This document shows, in pieces, positions 20,275 to 32,154 of a stretch of 64,000 nucleotides of DNA (positions are counted from its first letter, which is position 1; every line of letters starts with the position of its first letter). A program made the translations under genes and the position numbers. The DNA is from Neostapfia colusana (lineage: Eukaryota; Streptophyta; Magnoliopsida; Poales; Poaceae): NCBI GenBank assembly GCA_030760725.1, contig JASWHV010000010.1, positions 34,601,760 through 34,665,759 of the forward strand, written 5' to 3'. The notes beneath the pieces were generated by a model. The model searched no databases. It was not told the origin of the DNA and saw nothing but the letters and a program-made list of their open reading frames with translations.

Positions 20275-21627
20275 ATGGTGACGAACCTCCGAGAGGCTCG
20301 TCTCCAAAGCTCTGGCGACGTAGGGCGCGTGAGGCACCTGATCGGCTGGCAGGTGCCTCAGTATGATGGGAGGATTCGCTGCGGTTCCCTCCCACTCGTA
20401 GGCCTTGAGCCCGGCGATGTCGTCATCTTCGTCGGGTACATGCTGGCGGGGCTTGCCTTCACCGCTTCATCCTTCTTCCTGACCCTGCTGGAGTTCTACG
20501 GGCTCCAGCTGCAGCACTTGACGCCACACTCCCTCGTCCTGGTGTTGATCTTTGTCCACCTCTGCGAGATGTTTGTGGGGGTGCAGGCGTCGGTGCGGCT
20601 GTTCTGGTTGTTCTTCGTCTTGTGGTCGTCGGCGAGGAGCTCGAGCTTCCTGGGCGACTACTACTTCCAGAACCGTACCTGGTCCATGGCGACGTACAGA
20701 ACCGTAACTGGAGGGATGACTGGTTCATTTTGAAGACCGACGTCCACGACCTACTGGATCTGCCGACTTCCCCTCCCTCGACCACGTGGACCAACTGGGA
20801 GAAGATGCTGCACCTTGAGAGCGCCTACTCCGCCGTGCTGGCGAGAATTAAGTTCCTGGCAGACCAGGTGTTGTCTTCGCTGATGGTGTTGGCCGACTTC
20901 CAGTGTCGTTGTATCGCACCCCTCCAGAATCATTGCCGTGTGGCCTGGATGTACACCGGCGAGAACGACTCCACCAGTCTGGAGCGTGGTCACGGGACCA
21001 AACTAAAGACGGAGCTCCTATACGTCATGTTGGGGAAGCTTTGTGTTGATGTTGGAACCGGCGGTGTCTTCTACGATCTCGTCAATGCACCGGCATCGTG
21101 CTTGCCCATCTTCATGGACCAGGATCTAGGATCACAGCTCCTGAAGTCGATTCCGATGCTGGACGACATCGACATCGCTCCCCGTCCAGTTGGCGATGCT
21201 TCATGGGGAATAATAACCCCTGGGCTGACTGGGGCGAGTGACGGGAGGACTCCTTCCTCCGCTTCGGCCCCTGCTGCTCCATGTGCTGCCACACCAAGCC
21301 CTACAGCCCCAAACTCCTCCGCCCCAAGCTTGGATAAGGGAAAGGGGAAGGTACCGGTGGCCCCCCAGCCTAGATCCGCCGGGAAGAAACGGAGGCTGAC
21401 ACACGCGGACGGAAGCTTCGTCTCAGCATCCGGCCATTGTGGCGCCCACGGCGGCCCCAAGTGCACCCAAGATTGTACTGGAGGGCGCGACCGGATGCAG
21501 CGTGGCTGGTCCTGCATCCAAGCCCGCAGAGGGAGCTCCTACAACTCCAGTGCCTCCGCCGTCGATGAAGAGGCCGGCTGCAGCCGGAGGTTCTAGCAGC
21601 TCTGGAGGCCCGGGCAAGCGTTTCTGA
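20275..21627 (+). pseudogene. Antisense extra ORF of Tat element (putative gypsy-type transposon domain, PF04195-like)
   Basis: From the ATG at 20275 (MVTNLREARL) the frame gives a hydrophobic block with FYGLQLQHLTPHSLVLVLIF and HLCEMFVGV, the family's FYGL-LHHL-PN and H-CE-FLG pattern. A shift near 20640-20730 moves the continuation to another frame (NRNWRDDWF, then PLQNHCRVAWMYTGEND, then LGKL), ending at 21594-21596. RIRE2/Grande-type elements carry such an ORF antisense between pol and the 3' LTR; its role is unknown. Here it lies opposite to the minus-strand LTR next to it, as expected. The C-terminal third is low-complexity Ala/Pro/Ser. The frame change makes this copy a pseudogene. Confidence 0.8.
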
Positions 21628-21727
21628 GCCGATTCATGGAGCTTTGCCGACCCCAGGTAGATCATCCGAGGCCGGCCTTTGCTGCTTTGCTGTTTTTGGC
21701 TATGCTTTGAGGTTGTCTGATGACGCC

Positions 21728-24700
21728 TGTAAAATCCCCAAAATGTGGTAGCAAGAAAATTCAGCACATGTACACCTAGGAAAAATGAGGGGAATTAAAA
21801 ATTTTGAATTATAACGCTGTAAGTTCAAAGTAAGGATTCAAACTTCCCAAAAACTTCCAAACATGGAGATGTAAATTCATAACTTGGGTCTTCATATTTC
21901 AAATATTCAACCTCCCGAATTTCAGCTCATTTGGAGGACTTTTAGTATTTGTTTGGGATTAAAAGCGGAAGCCCTCTAATCTGAATTTTCGAATTCAGTT
22001 TCAAATTCATTTCCTCAATTTGCAAATTTGATTCCACAAATGTGTTCTGCACAATTGAATTAGTAGACAGGCCAAAAATCAGAAACTTTGGAGTTGGTTT
22101 GCTATGTTTTTGGAACAATGCAAAAGGAAGAATTTAAATACCATTTCAAATTCAAATGATCAAACACAATTCAAACTCCACACCAGAATTTAAATCATTT
22201 GAATTCAACCTTTTCAAACCTTAACTTTGAGGCAAAGCATAGTATTAAATTTTGAGTAGCTGGGGGACAAATATCAGTGGAAATTGGATTAAAAATAGAG
22301 GCGGTGGGACCCCTTTGTCAGCCACCCAGATGTTTACCGCCTCTGCCGACTTCGGTCGAACAGCGAGAGCTCGAAAGCTCCCGGTTGCAACCCGCTCCCG
22401 AGAAAGAACCGCGCCACCTGCTGCTGCGTGATTTTTGCTCGGCTGGATCACTGCAAAGAGTGTACCGGAGCTACTTCGCTTCCCCCCCAGCTCGTGTTTG
22501 CGCCTGGGTTGCTTTCCTCGCACAGAACACCGCCGCCGGTTCCTCCCGAACAACCACAGCACCCCGAGCTCGGTTGCTCGAGCCTTCCACAGAGAAAATC
22601 ATCACCAACACGTGCTCTAGCCCTCCACCATCCCAACTCCTTCGGTCTCTGGCAGTTGGAGCTTAAAATTCCCAGAGTTGCAACTGTGCCGCCGTGAACA
22701 CCGAAAGTTTCAACTTTCGGCCACCGTGGACAGCCCAACCGGTAAAAGCTCACGTCCAAGCGATCCAACCCACTGGTGCACCTACAACCGGAGCTGCTCA
22801 CCTCCAAAATTCAGCCCAAGCCGTTATTCCTCGGAGGAGAATTCGGAGATTTTCCCCCGGGCAGCGTAACTCGACCCGAGGTAAAGAGTTGCTAAATTCA
22901 GCTTCAATTCGTGTTGTGAGTAGCTCAAATATTGTACACTGGTTCTAGACAAGCTAGCGCCCTTCCTCCCTCGATTCTAGGTTGGGAAATTAGGTGTAGA
23001 GCGAATATTTCACATTCTTGTTGCGGGAACACCTTTGGACCACTTTGGGCGCACGGTGCCGATAGGTTTGGAGGGCTCTCCGGTGGATTTGGCTGCCATG
23101 CTTAGCTCCTACATCGCCCACTGGTGCTCTAGAGCCCAAGAACTGATCGTTTGGTGGAGAATTCACCGGGCACGACCTCGCCGGAGCCCTAGTTCTCACT
23201 GTTGCCGGTGCGCGGTGGTTTCCGGTGAGATCCGGCCGCCGGCGACCCCACCGGTGTGTTCAGCGTGCCTGAAAACAGGGGGGCGGCCAGCATGGGACCG
23301 GGAGATGGCCAGGAAGGCCTTTCCCGCCACCCTTACCAGAGAACTCTGCGGGTTTCTCTGTTTGGCGGGAGGTAGACGAGGGTGCTGACATGTGGTGCCT
23401 GCTGCAGCGTTTAAACTTTTCCAGGATTTTCCTCTTCCAGTTAAAACTTTGAACAACCATAACTTTGTGTAGGAAGGTCCATAAGTTCTCAAAAAAAATT
23501 TGGATTCCCCTCAGAGAATACTATCCAGGGGTACAGCCCAATGGTTATGAAAATCTTTGTATTTGGCTCATTAATTCAATTGAAAGAAATTTGTAGGAAT
23601 TTTCACAGGATTTCTGTTTATTAGAAAATTTCCAAATTTGGGCAGGACACTCTTCCAAAAATCATTGATCTTCACTAAAAATTTCAGAGTCATTGGACCT
23701 AATTTGCTTGGACAAATGTTGTGTCAATCCTTTATGTCTCTGAAAAATGGGAAGAAATACACAGAGGCATTTTCAGCATTTCTTATCAACTTCCAAAATT
23801 CATATCTCTCTGTTGGTAGCCCCAAAAATGATGAAACAAATTTTGTTAGAACCATGGAGACCTACTACTTATATCTTCCACTGTTAGACATGTCAAAGCT
23901 CCAGAATTGGGCTCAAAATTCAGAGAAGACTTGAACTTGTGGGAATTTTGGAGACCACAAGGTTCAATGAAATTTCTCCATATTTTGCTCAGATCGTCCT
24001 TAGAGAGTCTAGTATCCACTGGAAAAATCTCAAAGCCAAATAAGAATAATAAATAGTAGTAGCTATGAATAAAAATTTAATTTGTATAATTCTTTAACAC
24101 TTATACATATATTTTACTATGTTTCATATAGTGACCGAAGTTGAGGACGCACCGGAGCCATTGGACGTCCTCTCACCAGAAGCTGACTTTCCATTTAACT
24201 CGCAACCAGGCAATCCCCAGTTTGCATTTAAGTACTTTTACAAAGTTTTCATTTGTATCACTTATATTTAGGGTGTAATGCTTGCATTAGAGTTAGGGTG
24301 ATTGAGACCCCACTTGCATAGCCTTTTAAATCATATGAAGGGTTGGGTAGTTTACAGACTCGACGAGTAGAGAATGCCATGCTAATATTCTTAGGATCTC
24401 GGTAGAAGTCGAGTGGTTGGAATCTACTCGCGAGATAATAATTTATCACATGGGATGAGAAGAGGTAGAGAATGGCTTAAGTTGTGAAACTGAGACCCAG
24501 CAGGGGGGGATAGGATGCAATGAGCGGAGGTCTCATGTGCGTAGCCCTGTTGGTGTCGACTGAGGACCGAGACGTGTGTGGCCATGCTAGAAAAGTATCG
24601 AACAGTACCGAATGCATACTGGCATATGGGAACCAGGAAACCGATGTAATTGGTTAACCTGGGTGGCGAGGCTTACCCAACCATTTTATAGGAGTCGTTT

Positions 24701-24744
24701 GAGGGTAGCAAAGTGTAAATCTGCCGGTGGGCACAGTCACGCTC
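21728..24744 (+). repeat. E1 LTR (family E), interrupted by A3
   Basis: It starts TGTAAAATCC after the Tat region. The second half resembles B LTRs (for example GACCGAGNCGTGTG, the tract near 24560, and the exon at 24132). It stops at 24744 where A3 begins, so the rest of E1 lies beyond the window. The 5-bp sequences beside the insertions are ACGCC (21723-21727) before E1 and CGCTC (24740-24744) before A3. Confidence 0.75.
24132..24209 (+). other. E1 copy of LTR exon 1
   Basis: 78 bp between TTTCATATAG and a GC donor (CCAG|GCAATC). It is open in the same phase as family B (TEVEDAPEPLDVLSPEADF). An in-frame ATG five codons upstream (MFHIV) mirrors B and B2. Exon 2 is not in the window because A3 interrupts E1. 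Confidence 0.5.
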
Positions 24745-26595
24745 TGTGGCGCCCCTGTTCCGAGAAAACCTCAGAACCGAGCTGATGCATATTTGTGCCC
24801 AGGATGTTCATCACACATACACATGTATCCACAAACTGAATTCAGAATATAACCACGAGTAATAGGGTTTTATTACAATGTCTCATGAATCTCTAATTCA
24901 TTCTAGCAGCGGAAGTCTTATTCTAACAGCGGAAGTCTTCTAAACTATTGTGGAACCAAACTAAGCAGCAGCAGCGGCGGCTCCATCTCCTACTCCACAG
25001 GCAAGTTGACGGTGGATCACACGCCTAGTACTCCACATGGTCTTCAAAGTACTCCTCTCTTGTTGCTGATGATGAAGTAATAATGCAAGTTTGAGTACAT
25101 GATGTACTCAGCAAGTGCGGGAAAGTATGATATGTAGCTTATAGCAAGGTAGGATTAAAAAGGCTCATTGCAGAAAGCAAAGTTTATTTCACAAACATGA
25201 TAAAAACAGCAACTAGCTTCAAATGAATTTAATCATGTGACCAATTAGAACATCAACATACCTCTTTCATGATTCACCACTTTCATATCTCATCCAAACA
25301 TTCATCCTTCTCAACTTTTCTTATGCTCATGAATACCATCTCGTATTCATTATCATCTCATCTCATATTCAATTCCATCTCATAACCGAGATCAAAGCTC
25401 ATTATCACGACTCAACAGTCCAATCTTATTACCAAGACTCAACAGTCTCGAAACCAAACCTCAATGACCAAACCATAAAAAAAAACCAATAACCATCCCA
25501 ATCCTCCCATCTAATCATGTCAGTTGTCCAGGCGCTTGTGACCGTAAGCTCGGCTATCATGATAGTTTTACACTCTGCAGAGGTGGCACCACTTTACCCA
25601 CAAGTTTGTGATTTCTTCACCCGTCGGCGACTGCAGAACCTCCATTATACCAGTACACAACCGTCGGTGTATGGTCAAGAGATCACAAAATAGCCTTTAC
25701 AAAGGGGCTACTATATGTATGGACTCACTAAGGTTTCACCAGCAGGCTCGAATCACCATTCTCCACCTACGGGCCCCCTCTTGTGCCATACGGTTCCCAG
25801 GGCAGTCCTCTCTCGACTCCCATTCCCCGCGCCTTCCGCGATCCATAACAATCTAGCAACTTACCTAATTAGTCAGCAAAGCCGCACCCATATTTGGCCT
25901 TGTGGTGGCACTGTTTTCTTGGCATGGCTGGCACGAACCGGTCCTTAGATCTACGGCAAGTAAACCACCATCTCATTCTACCACTTCCACGAACCAATCT
26001 TCCCTAGATCTCCACCGATTAATGTTCATTATCATCAAGTTCTCATTAACATTATGAGTGAAGAGCTAGACACATTCTATCGCTTCCCATATCCCGTAGA
26101 TTAACGAAGCAGAAAAGAAAAACGACCATACCCCACTCATAAACTTCCCTGGCGACAAGGGTGGTTAACAAAACTATTAATCTCCTATAAAGGGTTTCCC
26201 ATCAAGTTGACTCAGCATACACAGTTTTTGCGAAAAAAAAAACAACTTCCAAAAACATGGGATCAATATGGTCAAGGGGCACTTGCCTTGTTCCTGTGGC
26301 TTCTGTTGCTCACGGATATTGAAGTATTGTTGTTGTAGCTCGTCGTAGAAAGCTCCCTGAACTTGTCTTTCTCACTTCTCCTAGGTCTCTGGGTCTTCCC
26401 CCTAGCAAGACATATCGTCGGGGCTCTCTTCCGGCGACGACGAGCTCGTCGGCTGTCTCCGGCGACTGAACTCCGGCGAAGGAAATTAACTCGATGAGTT
26501 GGGGGCTAGGGCCTCTAAGTCGTCGACTTGGGAATAGATGGTATGGCCAAGGGTGTTTCGGGTTCTATTTATAACCGGAAAATGAAGAGTCCTAT
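24745..26595 (-). repeat. A3 LTR, left part (family A)
   Basis: It begins TGTGGCGCCCC and matches A1 in reverse (CATATTTGTGCCCAGGATG, the exon 2 tail, the intronic block, exon 1, the TATA box). It is cut at 26595 by the B element, only about 22 bp upstream of its own TATA box (26566-26573), and resumes at 54555. Intron 1 of A1 and A2 is absent at 26370/26371. Confidence 0.9.
25025..26370 (-). other. A3 copy of LTR split reading frame (exon 1 26287-26370, exon 2 25025-25065)
   Basis: Exon 1 is 84 bp and open (QGAFYDELQQQYF block) up to CAAG|GCAAGTGC. Exon 2 after CATCATCAG continues ATREEYFEDHVEY to a TAG at 25025-25027. Exon 0 (GAGAAGTGAG) is fused to exon 1 with no intron. The codon just before the junction in this phase is TGA, so where translation would start is unresolved. 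Confidence 0.6.
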
Positions 26596-29500
26596 TGTAA
26601 GGGCCTCAGTTTTTGACACACATTTGAAGTGTTCATCACCACACCACACACCTCATTTGAGGAAAGATGATGAACACAAATGAAGAGCAAGTAACCACCA
26701 TCAACATGCTCATTAGAGAACAAACTCACATATTGCAAAAGGGGTATTTCCCACATGTGATATATAGGGGCTGGACATATGAAAACTCCTACACATTGCT
26801 AAGGATGTCCATGCCAAGTTTCACCCAAATTCAAAACCTTTTTGAGGTCATTTTGGGTATAGCTAGAAAGAGGGCAGTTTGAAACCATATTCAAATTCAA
26901 ACTGTTTTTATCCCATGAATTTAAAAGTGGGAGGCATATTCTTACTCAGCACATTTTTGTGAGCTCACACACCAATTTTCACTCCATTTGGAGTTGATCT
27001 TGACATAAGCTAAGCGGTGGAAATTCAAACTTTATTTGAATTCAAAACTGAACTTGTGCTGAAATTCATTCAAACCAAACCCAATCTGAATTCTACTCAA
27101 TTCAAATGGCTCATGGGTGAATAAATATTTTGAATCACCATGGGTATTTTGGGGCTCACTGTTTACAACAGTGACTAGGAGTGAATTTCAGAGGTTAAAA
27201 CCCCGGGTGGGACCCACATGTCAGCCACTGAAGCAAAAGAAACCAACTGAGGACTCAGCTCGGTTAACCGCGGGCGCTGCAGCTGCCGCCACGGTGAAGA
27301 AACGGCGAAGCCACCAGCTTCTCGCCGATCTCAGCCGCGGAACCGACTCCCTGGGTCTTTATCTACCCGCCCGAGCGGTCACCGGCGCCTTCCATCGCTG
27401 CCTCGTCGCACTTCCACCCAAAACGACGAAACACCTCGCCGCCCGAGTGAAACTTCGGTTCCTCATCGCCCAGCCGATCCAGTGACCCTCTCGGCGATCT
27501 GAGACCAGCACCGGGTGCGCCAAGCCATCTTCGACACCATCGCATCGGTTCCAGACCCTGCGCAGCCTTCCCCGAGCTCCACCGCGGCAATCTTTGCCCT
27601 GCCAGTTCAGCTCGAGCCGCCGCTGCAGGAACCGCCTTTCCGGCCACCACAGGCCACCGTTCACGGAGCTATAAACAGCAAAGAGGTTCGCCTTCAACCC
27701 CTCTTTCTTTTCCGCAAGCTCCGGCGGCGTGACAAGCACTGCTCCGGCCGGAATTTCATATTTTGCGACGGTGTGCAAAAGTGAGGTCGGTACTGATCCG
27801 AGAAATTCATAAACCACACTGCATCACTCATCCTCTCATGGAGAGGATCACTTCTAGTAGCCTGTGCGGATGAATAGGATCAAGAACCACGAAGAACCAT
27901 GGAGGGAAACCGCTGTTCTTTGAGTTTTAGTAGAAATCCCGATTTCCGGCCTAGGTCGCACGGTGACAGCCCAACACAACCCTTCCCGAGCCCCGTAGAG
28001 CTCATGTCGACCTTTCCTATGGTCCACTGATGCTCGACGACCCTTACCTTGATCGGGGGAGGTGCTAGGGAGGGTGGACAATGCGACCGAAGTTCTTCCG
28101 AGGTTGCGGCTCATCGCCGACCAGGTGGCGGCCGTTGTCATGAAGAGTTGACCCCAGAATCCTGTTCCCCGAGTGGAAATAGGCAGGGGTGGCCAGAATC
28201 GTGAAGTTTGGAGCTTTACAGAAGCCGGCGGCGAGCTCTCCGACGAGGCTCCTCGGCGGCAGAGCGCGGGCGTCGGGAGGTTGACGAAGGGGGTGGACCC
28301 CAGCTGTCAGCGGGAGATATTTTAAATTGGGATCAGGCTGCGTCCGGGATCTGGTGTGCTGGCGCGCAAATACCCTGTGAGCCCCGGTGTGCCAGACACC
28401 GCCGCGCTCGACACGTGTCCTCGCGGGCCCCAGCGAGATTTAAACTTTTCCCCGATTTTCAGAATTCTTCCAAACTTCAAATCCTCATAACTTTGGCTAG
28501 AAAGCTCCAAATTGAGTGAACAAAATTTTGTTGGATTCAGCTCTCTGAGCACTTTCCATAAAATCAAGTTTCACTTCATGAAAATCCTTAATTTTCCAGA
28601 ATTAATTCCTCAAAATTTAAAATGTTTGGAATTTTAACTGGAGAATCCTTTGGAGGAAGATCCTGAAATTTCGCTGGGATGTTTACCAAAATATCCATGA
28701 ACTACCATAAAAATTTCAGTCCCATTTGAGCTCATTAAATCCACCTAATGGTGTGATTAGTGAAACTGTTCCAGAGAAAATAGAAAATGTTCAGAAACAT
28801 TTTCAGAATTTTCTCTGAAATTATTTAGCTCATATCTTTAGCTAGGAACCTTCAAATTAAGTGATACCAACTCCATTAGAACCCTCTGAAAATCTAGTTT
28901 TCAGAAAGTCATAATTTGTTTCATGAAAATCCTTAGAGCACCCTAAGAGTTCCAATTAAGGTCAAGGACATGATTAATTTTGGAGGGCTCAAATGAGCTT
29001 TGCTGCAACTAAAACTTGACCAAGTCTCTATTTAGGTTGTAACCAAGCCACAGTAAAATTTTCACAGTCATTGAGTCTGTCTAGTGGGACTTATAAGCTT
29101 CACAAGTTCAAACTTAATACAAATGCATTCAAATTAATACATGTACCTCTCTTATCATGTAGTCGCTAAGGTCGAGGAGGAACCCGAAGTCCTAGACTTC
29201 GTTACTCCAGAGGAACAGCTAGCCTACAACCAAGAGCAGCAAGGCAAGCTCCGGTTTGCATTAACCGTTTTACAGATTTTTATTGTTTTGAGCACTTACT
29301 TGATTATTATGATTCTTCGCATTAGAGTCTTGATTGGAAACCCAACTGCATAGCCAAGAAAACCACGGGTTGGGATTAGGATTGCAAAACCCCGTTAGCT
29401 ATTGCAATGCTAAGATAGAGTAGATTCGGTACAAGTCGAGCAGTTGGAATTACTCGCGAGCATAGGCTAGAAGCACTCGACTCAGGTAGTGATAGCACAT

Positions 29501-30656
29501 GAAACACATGGCAAGAAAATGAGACCAAGCGGAGGGTAAGGGCAGCAGGACTTTGGGGCCTGTTTGCTGTAGCTCCGCTTGTGTCGATTGAGGACCGAGC
29601 CGTGTGCGGGTCTGTTGAACAAGCTAGAACAGTACCGAAGACCTACCGGCTATATGGGAACCGGGAAACTGATGTAACTCGGGTAGCTGGGTATTGAGGC
29701 ATTGCCTGTCGTTCAGAGGGTAGGTTGAGAGCTTGAGGTGTAAATCAGCCGGCGGCACGGAGATGCGCGTGCAGAGACCTCTTGCTCGGGACGATGGGAC
29801 TGGTTCAATATTTGGCTGACGGGTAAAAGGTGGTTGCGTATGGCGTCCGTGATGGTTGTTGTAGGCAACATCGAGTACGGGCGTACGTGACGGGTTATTC
29901 GGGTAACCCTGCAGGTGTAAATCGATTATAATCACCGTCCCTCGCGGTCAGTGAGTACCACTTGTTCACTGTACCGTGACGTAGAAAGAACAGGCAAGTC
30001 ACATGTTAAAATGTTGCTGATTGAATGATGGACATTGATTGTTAATGATATGCTGTAGCTTAGAGCTAACTAAAGTTCTTTTCAAACTTTAGGCAAAGTA
30101 CATGAGAGAAATGCGTTTCTTGTTTGATTGCGGCTCTCTCATGTGCCTTAGCGTAAGTTTCTACACCACCTGCTGCTAAAACGTGAAAGTAAGGTTCCAC
30201 TAATTAGGCGAGTCCTTTGCAAATGATTTTTGCCTCATGTACCCATCACCCCTCATGTAGAAGTTCCATGTATAGGTGAGACGGGTCAGACTTGCTGAGC
30301 CTTCGTGCTAACTGCTTGTGTTTGAAGCTTTTGCAGGGTTCTATGAGGAAGGGACTCCCGAAGTGGAGACGGAACCCCAGGAGGGGAACCCCGTCGAGTG
30401 GGAGTCGTGCACGCCGTAGAGTTAGTGTGCGTGTGTGCTAGCAAGGACACGTTCAAGGGCTGAACGTGCACTTGATACTTAGTCTACGCCCGTGAGTGTA
30501 GACTGAACTATTTTGATGTAAACATGTTCATAAACCAGTTTATGTAATATATAATTTCGCTTCCGCTTTGTACCTTTGACGTGTGTTATCCGGCGCTGTG
30601 CAACGCAGCACCCCTCAGCGTGATCCTGGCTCGACAAGACCGTTGGGGTCGTGTCA
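26596..30656 (+). repeat. Element B 5' LTR (4061 bp)
   Basis: It is bounded by the target copy CCTAT and by the primer-binding site four bases downstream. A TATA-like TATAAAC lies at 27670-27676, and a donor-like GTGAGGTC follows at about 27781. LTR exon 1 is at 29163-29243 and exon 2 at 30337-30419. The 3' LTR at 50505-54554 is its partner. Confidence 0.95.
29163..30419 (+). other. Element B 5' LTR split reading frame (exon 1 29163-29243, exon 2 30337-30419)
   Basis: Exon 1 (81 bp) follows TATCATGTAG and ends CAGCAAG at GC donor GCAAGCTC. It reads KVEEEPEVLDFVTPEEQ in the conserved phase. Exon 2 follows a strong acceptor (GAAGCTTTTGCAG) and reads FYEEGTPEVETEPQEGN onward to a TAG at 30417-30419. 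The product would be strongly acidic. An in-frame ATG (29141) lies seven codons before the exon 1 acceptor. Confidence 0.62.
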
Positions 30657-30660
30657 GCGC

Positions 30661-30672
30661 TGGTATCAGAGC
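30661..30672 (+). other. Element B primer-binding site (initiator tRNA-Met)
   Basis: TGGTATCAGAGC, complementary to the 3' end of plant initiator tRNA-Met, sits four bases after the 5' LTR. Element C uses the same primer (44401-44413, minus strand). Confidence 0.93.
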
Positions 30673-32154
30673 TCGCTTGAGTTTTAACACAGTACAAAGG
30701 TCATCTTTTTCCAAAAATCCAGTGAGGAACGAGTTAGTAGCCCATATAAGGATGTTACTAGTATATAGAAAGTGGCATATTAACCTATTTGATTATGTCG
30801 GAAAATCGTGCATCTCGGGACGTTCATGTCTTGGGGGGTGCACGTAAGCGCTGTCCACCAGTGCGCACAAGCTGAAGGGTGGAGCCCCACGGGTGGCAGG
30901 TAACCCGACCCGCTTTGATATCCTCTACGACTCTTCATGTCGTTTGGGGTATTCGAGCAACGTCTATCCCTGGCGTGCGTGGTGCAACTTGGGAGACCCC
31001 GTCACGTGGTCTGAAACGTGAACATGTAACTCAAGGCGTGTTTGGCTTGAGAACATCCGGGCCAGTGATGACGGCCGGTTGTACTAACTGTATGGATTCC
31101 GGGCTCGGTGTGCAGCCGAATCTGACGATTGCTTGAGTTTCTGCAGGTAGCCTGACCACGAAACGGTAGACATGTAGCATCCGTGTGCGAGTGACGTTTA
31201 GTGCCACTGAAATAACGAAGCCGGCTAAGTCCGGTATAGGTTTTTCTTTGTGAGGACGTAGTACCGACATAATCTGGTGACGCATCAACGTCACACCCAA
31301 CTAAATGAACAACTTCATTTAAAACTTTAAAGTTATGATCTAAAGTAGTAAAACTTGATGTAACTCCTTCTCTTGAACAAGATATTCAAAGTTAACAAGT
31401 TTTCAACTTATAGGTTGTTAAGGACAGAGCACTCTGTTTTCAGCTGAATCAAGGCTGAAGTTAATCAGAGGTTAGAGGTTGAGTTCTTTCGAGGTTAGGG
31501 TTATATGATACATTTCTGGAAATCTTTGGAAGAACTTTACAACTCTTCTGTTGAGGTCCAGAGGTGTTTCATCCCTTAACCACTCGAAAACTGCAGTAGA
31601 GTTGAAGCTGTCCAGAAAACAGGACAGAGTAAAGACTCTCTGTAAACTCTCTGTAAATTAAGCATAACTTCCTGCTTAAAAATCCAAAAATATAAAATGA
31701 GGTAGTTCTGGAAAGCTTATGAGATAGGTTACAACTTTGTAACATAAAGCTTTGTCAGATTAGGAACAGAATTAACTGGAATTTTTGGAGCAAATCAGTA
31801 CCTAAAGCAGGGAGGTGCTGTCCAATTGTTTCCAGAAATTCTGCTAACTTTGACGTCTCATAACTCTTGAACCAGGACAGATCTTAGGCCAAGCAAATAC
31901 TTTCTGGAAGCTATTGAAGTTAGATTTAACTTTGATGTTGAGCTCCAGAATTGGTTTTGCCTTTAACATGGCCTAAATCAGGTTGAAATGGAAACTGGTC
32001 AGGGCTGTCATGGGAACAGCAGATCAGCGGTCAAATTTGTTTAAAATTTGAACTATGTTTCCAAGTTTATGGGTTCAATGACATGTATTATGTTATAACA
32101 CCATAGGTTACTGTTTAAATAAATATTTGACATTTCTCAAATATATTTTTACAG
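30673..32154 (+). other. Element B untranslated leader
   Basis: About 1.5 kb without a convincing ORF. The first 600 bp are mixed composition and contain donor-like sites (CACGTAAGC at 30842, GGCAGGTAACC at 30896, TGCAGGTAGCC at 31142). The remainder is AT-rich and ends ATTTTTACAG immediately before the ATG at 32155. It reads like an intron running up to the pre-gag ORF. Confidence 0.6.

Noticed and set aside
22277..22700. Several 60-130 codon frames in the E1 LTR
   Set aside because: Overlapping frames in a Pro/Ser-rich compositional patch; nothing comparable is open in E2.
27515..27784. 89-codon frame upstream of the B LTR TATA box and over it
   Set aside because: It spans the promoter and transcription start, so it would not be intact in an mRNA. 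It ends at the TGA beside the predicted donor.
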